Source: JANWZL01 sp037445185 (GTDB lineage: Bacteria; Pseudomonadota; Gammaproteobacteria; Burkholderiales; Thiobacillaceae). From it: a stretch of DNA of 20,255 nucleotides. The notes below the pieces were generated by a model. That model did no database searches. It saw only the letters and a list, made by a program, of their open reading frames with translations, and had not been told where the DNA came from. Within the stretch, counting starts at the first letter, position 1, and each line of letters starts with the position of its first letter. Below are positions 16,608 through 20,255 of this stretch, piece after piece. Both the position numbers and the translations under genes were made by a program. Location: contig JBBIKZ010000037.1 of the NCBI GenBank assembly GCA_037445185.1, positions 1 through 20,255 of the forward strand, read 5' to 3'.

Positions 16608-16910
16608 TCAGTCCGGCACGGATCGGGCCTGGGCCTCGGCGCGAGCCTGACCTTCGGGATCGGGGATGGCCTGCACCGCGTCGAGGGCATCCTTGAGCGT
16701 CTCCTCGGGCAGCGAATTGAGGCTCTCCGCCAGCACCTCGGCGGCATCGATCGTGTCCTGTTCCTCGGGCAGGGAGTCGGTGTCCAGGTTGGCGACCAGG
16801 ACCGCGGCCGCCCCGGCCACCTGCAGCAGCCTCTGGCGTTCGCTCATGAGCAGCTCGATTTCCTTGCGCAGCAGGGTGACTTCCTCACTGTTCAGGGCGG
16901 ATATGGACAT
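16608..16910 (-). CDS. Unrecognised 100-aa acidic protein with coiled-coil start
   Basis: I do not recognise the family. Residues about 8-30 (EEVTLLRKEIELLMSERQRL) look like a coiled coil, followed by a small hydrophobic patch (VAGAAAVLVANLD) and an acidic helical tail rich in Glu and Asp (LPEEQDTIDAAEVLAESLNS). There is no signal peptide and no cysteine. ATG 16910 is followed by the natural opening MSISALNSEEV, and GAGAGGTCACCC lies upstream, giving a GAGAGG ribosome binding site. It converges on hypC with 7 bases between the stops. A coding frame with consistent codon bias makes it likely real. Its link to hydrogenase is by position only. Confidence 0.7.
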   Translation of the reverse strand: MSISALNSEEVTLLRKEIELLMSERQRLLQVAGAAAVLVANLDTDSLPEEQDTIDAAEVLAESLNSLPEETLKDALDAVQAIPDPEGQARAEAQARSVPD

Positions 16911-16945
16911 GGGTGACCTCTCGGCTGACGTGTTGCAGGTGGAAT

Positions 16946-17242
16946 ATTATCCCAGATCGTCCATTAGACCGGCCCGTGCCTTCGATCGACAGACAGGGTA
17001 TGCGAGTATCACGGCCTTCGAGACAAGGTGACGGCCTACGCGGGCCTCGCTTGCCCCTGGCCGGTCATTTTGCGCGCAACTGGCCACTGCGCTTCGCTTG
17101 CTCGAGACTCGCGGGGATGAGGAGAGTATCCCCGCTCGTTTTCTCGGCGAGGTGTTCAACCTCGCCTGCTACAGTCGCGCGCAAACTGCCTCGACCATGG
17201 GCGGCGCGCCTTCCCGCGTCCTAATGGACAATCTGGGATTAT
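16946..17242. mobile_element. Second MITE-like element with about 22-bp terminal inverted repeats
   Basis: The left end (16946-16967) begins ATTATCCCAGATCGTCCATT. The right end (17221-17242), read in reverse complement, begins ATAATCCCAGATTGTCCATT. The two match at 20 of 22 positions. The interior of about 250 bases has no transposase frame and includes a strong hairpin at 17111-17135. The sequence differs from the element at 9167-9420, so two distinct families are present. No clear target duplication was seen. It lies between the 100-aa gene and the HD-GYP-like gene and fills their divergent promoter region. Confidence 0.7.
17111..17135. terminator. Perfect 8-bp hairpin with short T-rich tail
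   Basis: GCGGGGAT (17111-17118) and ATCCCCGC (17128-17135) pair perfectly around a 9-base loop, and the plus strand continues TCGTTTTCT. It could act as a weak Rho-independent terminator on the plus strand, but no plus-strand gene ends just before it. A structural role inside the MITE-like element is equally likely. Confidence 0.35.
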
Positions 17243-17270
17243 CCGACCAAGCCCTTGGATATAACCGTCC

Positions 17271-18353
17271 GTGTTACTGCGACCCGTCAGCCTGGATGAA
17301 TCGGTCTTAGGCCAGGCCCTCGCCTGGGACCTCTACACCGCCAGCGGCACCCTGCTGGCGACGGCCGGCACCCGCATCGAGACACCGGAACAGTTGCGCC
17401 GGCTCAGCGAACGACCCCTCTTCCGCAGGCCCGACGGCGTGAGCGCAGAGGGCAATCCGGCCCAACGCCTGCAGGTCGCCGGCGGGGCCCTGGCCGATCT
17501 GCTCGCCGCCCCGCCCGAACCACGCCTGGTGGCCGCCGTGCAGGCACAGGCGGGGGCGCTCATCTCCCTCTATTTCCAGGACGCCGAGGCCGCCCTCGGG
17601 CTGGTCAGACTGATCCCGCTGCCAGGCACGGCCGTGCGCCACTGTCTGCACAGCGCGCTGATTGCCCTGGTCATGGCGGAGGCGCTGGGTTGGCCGGAAC
17701 GGCGGCTCACCTCGCTCACCTGTGCGGCCCTGACCATGAACCTCTCGGCGATGCCGCTGCACGAGCACCTGGCCATGGGCGCCCGGTTCCTGACCGATGC
17801 CCAGCGTCAGGCCATCCGGCAACACCCGACACGCAGCACGCAGCGCCTCGTCGACGCGGGGGTGGAGGACCGCGAATGGCTGGCGGCAGTGCTCGCCCAT
17901 CACGAGCACCTCGATGGCAGCGGCTATCCCGCCGGGCTCTCCGGCGAGGCGATCCCGCTGCCTGCCCGCATCCTGCGGGTGGCCGACTATTACTGCGACA
18001 AGGTGGCCGGCCGTCACTACCGGCCACCGCGCTCCCCCGAACAGGCCTTGCGCAGCCTGTTCGGCTCCGAACGACAGCGGCTGGACATGCATCTGGCGGC
18101 CCACCTGCTGCGCCGGCTCGGGCTCTACCCGCCCGGCACGCTGCTGCGTCTGGCCAACCGCGAGACCGCCGTGGTGACGCGCTACCCCGGTCGGCGCAAG
18201 GCCCTGCGGCAGGTGGTGAGCTTCCTGGACTATCGGGGCCGTGCGCACGAGCGGCCGCAGGTGCGCGACATCAGCCAGCACGCCATCGTCGGCCCGGCCG
18301 AGCCGGATCCCAAGTGGCCGCCCATCGTCTGGGAACGGCTGTGGGGGTATTGA
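17271..18353 (+). CDS. HD-GYP-type protein with altered HD motif (possible c-di-GMP-related)
   Basis: The 360-aa protein starts with GTG 17271. An N-terminal domain (1-55; LAWDLYTASGTLLATAGTRI) resembles those before HD-GYP domains. The second signature is intact: HHEHLDGSGYPAGL with His210, His211, Glu212, Asp215 and GYP 218-220, followed by ARILRVADYYC. The place where HD-GYP enzymes have LLHDIGK reads ALTMNLSAM (about 153-161), so the metal-binding His-Asp pair is replaced by Met-Asn. Canonical enzymes hydrolyse cyclic di-GMP; this one may be inactive or a binding protein. It converges with tcdA, with 18 bases between the stops. Confidence 0.82.
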   Translation: MLLRPVSLDESVLGQALAWDLYTASGTLLATAGTRIETPEQLRRLSERPLFRRPDGVSAEGNPAQRLQVAGGALADLLAAPPEPRLVAAVQAQAGALISLYFQDAEAALGLVRLIPLPGTAVRHCLHSALIALVMAEALGWPERRLTSLTCAALTMNLSAMPLHEHLAMGARFLTDAQRQAIRQHPTRSTQRLVDAGVEDREWLAAVLAHHEHLDGSGYPAGLSGEAIPLPARILRVADYYCDKVAGRHYRPPRSPEQALRSLFGSERQRLDMHLAAHLLRRLGLYPPGTLLRLANRETAVVTRYPGRRKALRQVVSFLDYRGRAHERPQVRDISQHAIVGPAEPDPKWPPIVWERLWGY

Positions 18354-18371
18354 GCCCGCAAGCGCCGGGGT

Positions 18372-19181
18372 TCAACCCGCCCGTGCGCCGACCAGCCGGT
18401 CGAGCACGCGCGCGGCGGCCTGGAGACCGAAGCTTGCCGTCACACAGACCGAGGAGCCGTAGCCGGCACAGTTCAGGCCATGGATGCGGCCGTCCTCGGG
18501 CCGTTCGTAGCAGGCACCGCCATCGCCGCGCGGCAGGCGCAGCGGCTCGGTGGAGTGGACGCACTCGACACCGAAGCGCCGGCCCGGCTCGCGCGGAAAA
18601 CCGTGCCGACGGCGCAGGTGGGCGCGCAGCTTCGCGAGCAGCGGGTCGCCGCTGGTGAGCGCCAGGTCGCTCACGCGCACCCGCGCGGGGTCGGTTCGCC
18701 CCCCGGCACCGCCCACGCAGGTGAAGGGCAGCCGTTCGCGCAGCGCATGCACGATGAGCGCGGCCTTGGCCCGGGTATGGTCTATCGCGTCCACGACGTG
18801 GTCGTATCGCTCCGAGAGCAGCGCGGCCACATTGTCCTCGGTGACGAATTCCTCCACGCCGACCACCCGGCAGGCGGGGTGAATCTCACGGATGCGGCTC
18901 GCCATCGCCTGGACCTTGGCCAGCCCCAGGGTGGCATCGAGGGCATGCACCTGGCGGTTGATGTTCGACTCCGCGACATGATCGGGGTCGATCAGGGTCA
19001 GGCCGCCGATCCCGCTGCGGGCCAGGGCCTCGGCCACCCAGGAGCCGACGCCCCCGACGCCGATCACGCATACCCGGGCGCCTGCCAGGCGCTCCAGGGC
19101 GTCACCGCCATACAGTCGGCGCACGCCGCCGAAACGGCGCTCCACATCCACGGTGTGCAGGGTGGGGCTCAAGTCGGTCAT
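18372..19181 (-). CDS. tcdA: tRNA threonylcarbamoyladenosine dehydratase TcdA (CsdL)
   Basis: The 269-aa E1-like enzyme uses ATP to convert t6A37 of tRNA into its cyclic form ct6A. The N-terminal RRFGGVRRLYGGDALERL is a TcdA hallmark. The nucleotide-binding loop VIGVGGVGSWVAEALARSG (about 39-57) is followed by LIDPDHVAESNINRQ. The C-terminal stretch GYGSSVCVTASFGLQAA matches the GSSxxVTATFG pattern of the family. It has no CxxC zinc motifs, which separates it from MoeB and ThiF. Start is ATG 19181 by family length; a TTG five codons upstream is possible. It seems unrelated to the hydrogenase operon. Confidence 0.92.
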   Translation of the reverse strand: MTDLSPTLHTVDVERRFGGVRRLYGGDALERLAGARVCVIGVGGVGSWVAEALARSGIGGLTLIDPDHVAESNINRQVHALDATLGLAKVQAMASRIREIHPACRVVGVEEFVTEDNVAALLSERYDHVVDAIDHTRAKAALIVHALRERLPFTCVGGAGGRTDPARVRVSDLALTSGDPLLAKLRAHLRRRHGFPREPGRRFGVECVHSTEPLRLPRGDGGACYERPEDGRIHGLNCAGYGSSVCVTASFGLQAAARVLDRLVGARAG

Positions 19182-19309
19182 AGACTGGCCGAGCAACGCA
19201 GGGATGGGATATGGTGCATGCCAAGACCAGGCCCGTCCAGACGACCGACAAGCACTGAGGCTTTGGCGATGACGAGGGTGATGAGAGGTTGGCCCGAGGC
19301 GAGCTCATC
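19182..19309. other. Intergenic stretch upstream of tcdA
   Basis: About 130 bases between tcdA and the coding fragment at 19310. It must contain the tcdA promoter, but I see no convincing -35/-10 pair. No RNA gene or terminator was recognised. Confidence 0.4.
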
Positions 19310-19423
19310 TCACCCGCCCTGCATCTCCAGACGCCGCATGGGCATTTCGTCCACCCGCTGGAACACCGCATCGAGATTGGCCGCGTCGAGCGGAACACGC
19401 AGCTTCTCGCCGCCATCCTGTAG
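19310..19423 (-). pseudogene. Possible 3' fragment of a gene cut by the ISNCY-type insertion
   Basis: On the minus strand a clean frame begins immediately after the element's end and reads LQDGGEKLRVPLDAANLDAV followed by FQRVDEMPMRRLEMQGG, then TGA at 19312-19310. The codon just before it (TGA within TTGACTACAGG) belongs to the insertion end, so the frame is open only from the junction. The text looks like a genuine acidic/basic C-terminus, but I do not recognise the protein. The 5' part would lie beyond the element, outside the window. It could instead be chance. Confidence 0.4.
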
Positions 19424-19468
19424 TCAACAAATAGAACTGTCCGGTTTCGTAGCACATAAACTGTCCGC
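19424..19468 (-). repeat. End of the ISNCY-like element with repeated CGGACAGTT motifs
   Basis: Read on the minus strand, two copies of CGGACAGTT (within 19458-19468 and 19435-19444) lie 23-24 bases apart just before a TGTTGA at 19429-19424, taken as the outer tip. Repeated motifs near an element end are typical transposase binding sites. The exact boundary and target duplication are not determined, because the other end is outside the window. Confidence 0.5.
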
Positions 19469-19499
19469 TCTTCAGCGCCGCGGCGGACCCACGCGGCGG

Positions 19500-20255
19500 T
19501 CTGTAAGTCGGGTTGTTGTTGCAACTGACCGTCGGCGCTGTAGCCCGCGAGCCTTCGCGGGCCATGGAAGATCGCCAGCCGCTCATCCAGCTAGCGATGC
19601 ACCCGCACCCTGACCTTCACGTAGTGCAGGCGATAGCGATCCGCCGGGATTTGCAGCCTCGATCCCGCGAAGGCGACACAGATGTCCTTGCCCACCACCC
19701 GCTCATGCTGCTCGCACAGGATGTCGTCGAGTTCACCCCCGATCCAAGGCACGAAGGCCGATCCCTCCTCCATGGCGGGCTGCATGAACTCGGCGTTGAA
19801 CGCCGAAAGACTACACCTCCTCGAGGTAGCGATTGGCCGCCGCCATGTCGGTGAACCCCGCGGCCGCCAGCTCCTTGGGCAGCCTTGCCTTCGGGTGCGA
19901 AACATCCGCGTGATGCGCCCTCTGGCTTTCGGGCGAGTAGGCCGCAATCCTCTCGATGCCCAACCGCGCCATGGCCCGCCCGAACTGGGTGAGGTTGACC
20001 TTGTCCACCTTGCCGCCGGCTTGCGGCGTGTGCCAGTAGTGGCTGCCCCGGTCGGTATAGATCGCGGCAGGCAGCCCCCACGTCTCGATCACCTCCTTGA
20101 CCCCGCGAAACGACGAGGCCACCCCTTCCTCCTCGACAAAGAACATCGCGTAGTGCTCGTTCGTGGCATCGTCCATCGTCACGATCAGATCCCAGTACTG
20201 CCCCGGCACCCATTCGTGCCGGCTGCCATCCTGATGCAAAAGCATCCCCGGCCAG
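19500..20255 (-). pseudogene. Decayed ISNCY-family transposase (right edge, several frame breaks)
   Basis: The C-terminal half of an ISNCY (IS1202-group) DDE transposase is readable only by switching frames. The first part runs from the edge: LLHQDGSRHEWVPGQYWDL, MDDATNEHYAMFFVEEEG, and YTDRGSHYWHTPQAGGKVDK. Near 19925 the frame shifts to ARGRITRMFRTRRQ, near 19875 it returns to RLPKELAAAGFTDMAAANRY, and near 19813 it shifts again to SAFNAEFM and FVPWIGGELDDILCEQHERV. A TAG at 19593-19591 then interrupts LDERLAIFHGPRRLAGYSAD. The catalytic Glu normally found in RSERMF is replaced (RITRMF). The copy cannot make an active enzyme. The N-terminus is outside the window. Confidence 0.88.

Noticed and set aside
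19102..19309. Minus-strand frame continuing from the transposase remnant into the tcdA upstream region
   Set aside because: Past the element end the translation loses any family resemblance, overlaps tcdA and is Arg/Ser/Pro-rich, as expected for a shadow frame.

Overview
The window looks like a high-GC chromosomal segment of a gammaproteobacterium, most likely a purple-sulfur-type (Chromatiales) organism. The main reason is an Isp-type [NiFe] hydrogenase cluster (hynS-isp1-isp2-hynL), the arrangement known from Thiocapsa roseopersicina and Allochromatium vinosum. This placement is inferred from gene content; no rRNA or other phylogenetic marker is present.

Layout, left to right. Positions 1-279 are the end of an IS21-like element (minus strand, start of istA, terminal repeats). 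Positions 280-686 hold no confident gene, only a weak membrane-peptide ORF and what may be decayed coding fragments. Positions 687-9760 (minus strand) encode a complete V/A-type ATPase in the transcription order G/H-C-I-K-F-E-A-B-D. Directly upstream, also on the minus strand (9831-16196), lies the hydrogenase cluster in the order maturation protease hynD, HupH-like chaperone, hynS, isp1, isp2, an unrecognised 148-aa four-cysteine protein, hynL. The sixteen minus-strand genes from 16196 to 687 are co-oriented with no evident terminator, so hydrogenase and ATPase could share one transcript. Divergent from hynD is hypC (+, 16331-16600). It converges on a small unrecognised gene (16608-16910, -). 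An HD-GYP-like gene with an altered HD motif (+, 17271-18353) and tcdA (-, 18372-19181) follow. The right edge (19424-20255) is a decayed ISNCY-type transposase carrying frameshifts and a stop, next to a possible 3' fragment of an interrupted gene.

Non-coding structure. Two MITE-like elements with about 21-bp terminal inverted repeats are present: 9167-9420, inserted inside the ATPase operon with its edge 2 bp from the ntpC start codon, and 16946-17242, upstream of the HD-GYP-like gene. Several intercistronic gaps carry short G/C-skewed tandem repeats or stem-loops, the largest in the ntpB-ntpD gap.

How the genes may work together. HynSL is a periplasm-facing, Tat-exported [NiFe] enzyme with a standard (not six-Cys) proximal cluster. 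Isp1 (membrane b-type cytochrome) and Isp2 (HdrD-like Fe-S protein) would carry electrons across the membrane to or from a cytoplasmic partner. The V-type ATPase exchanges ATP for ion-motive force, and its rotor ring has features that fit H+ better than Na+. Their colinearity suggests joint use, for example H2 turnover and ATP-driven membrane energisation in anaerobic or dark conditions. That coupling is inference.
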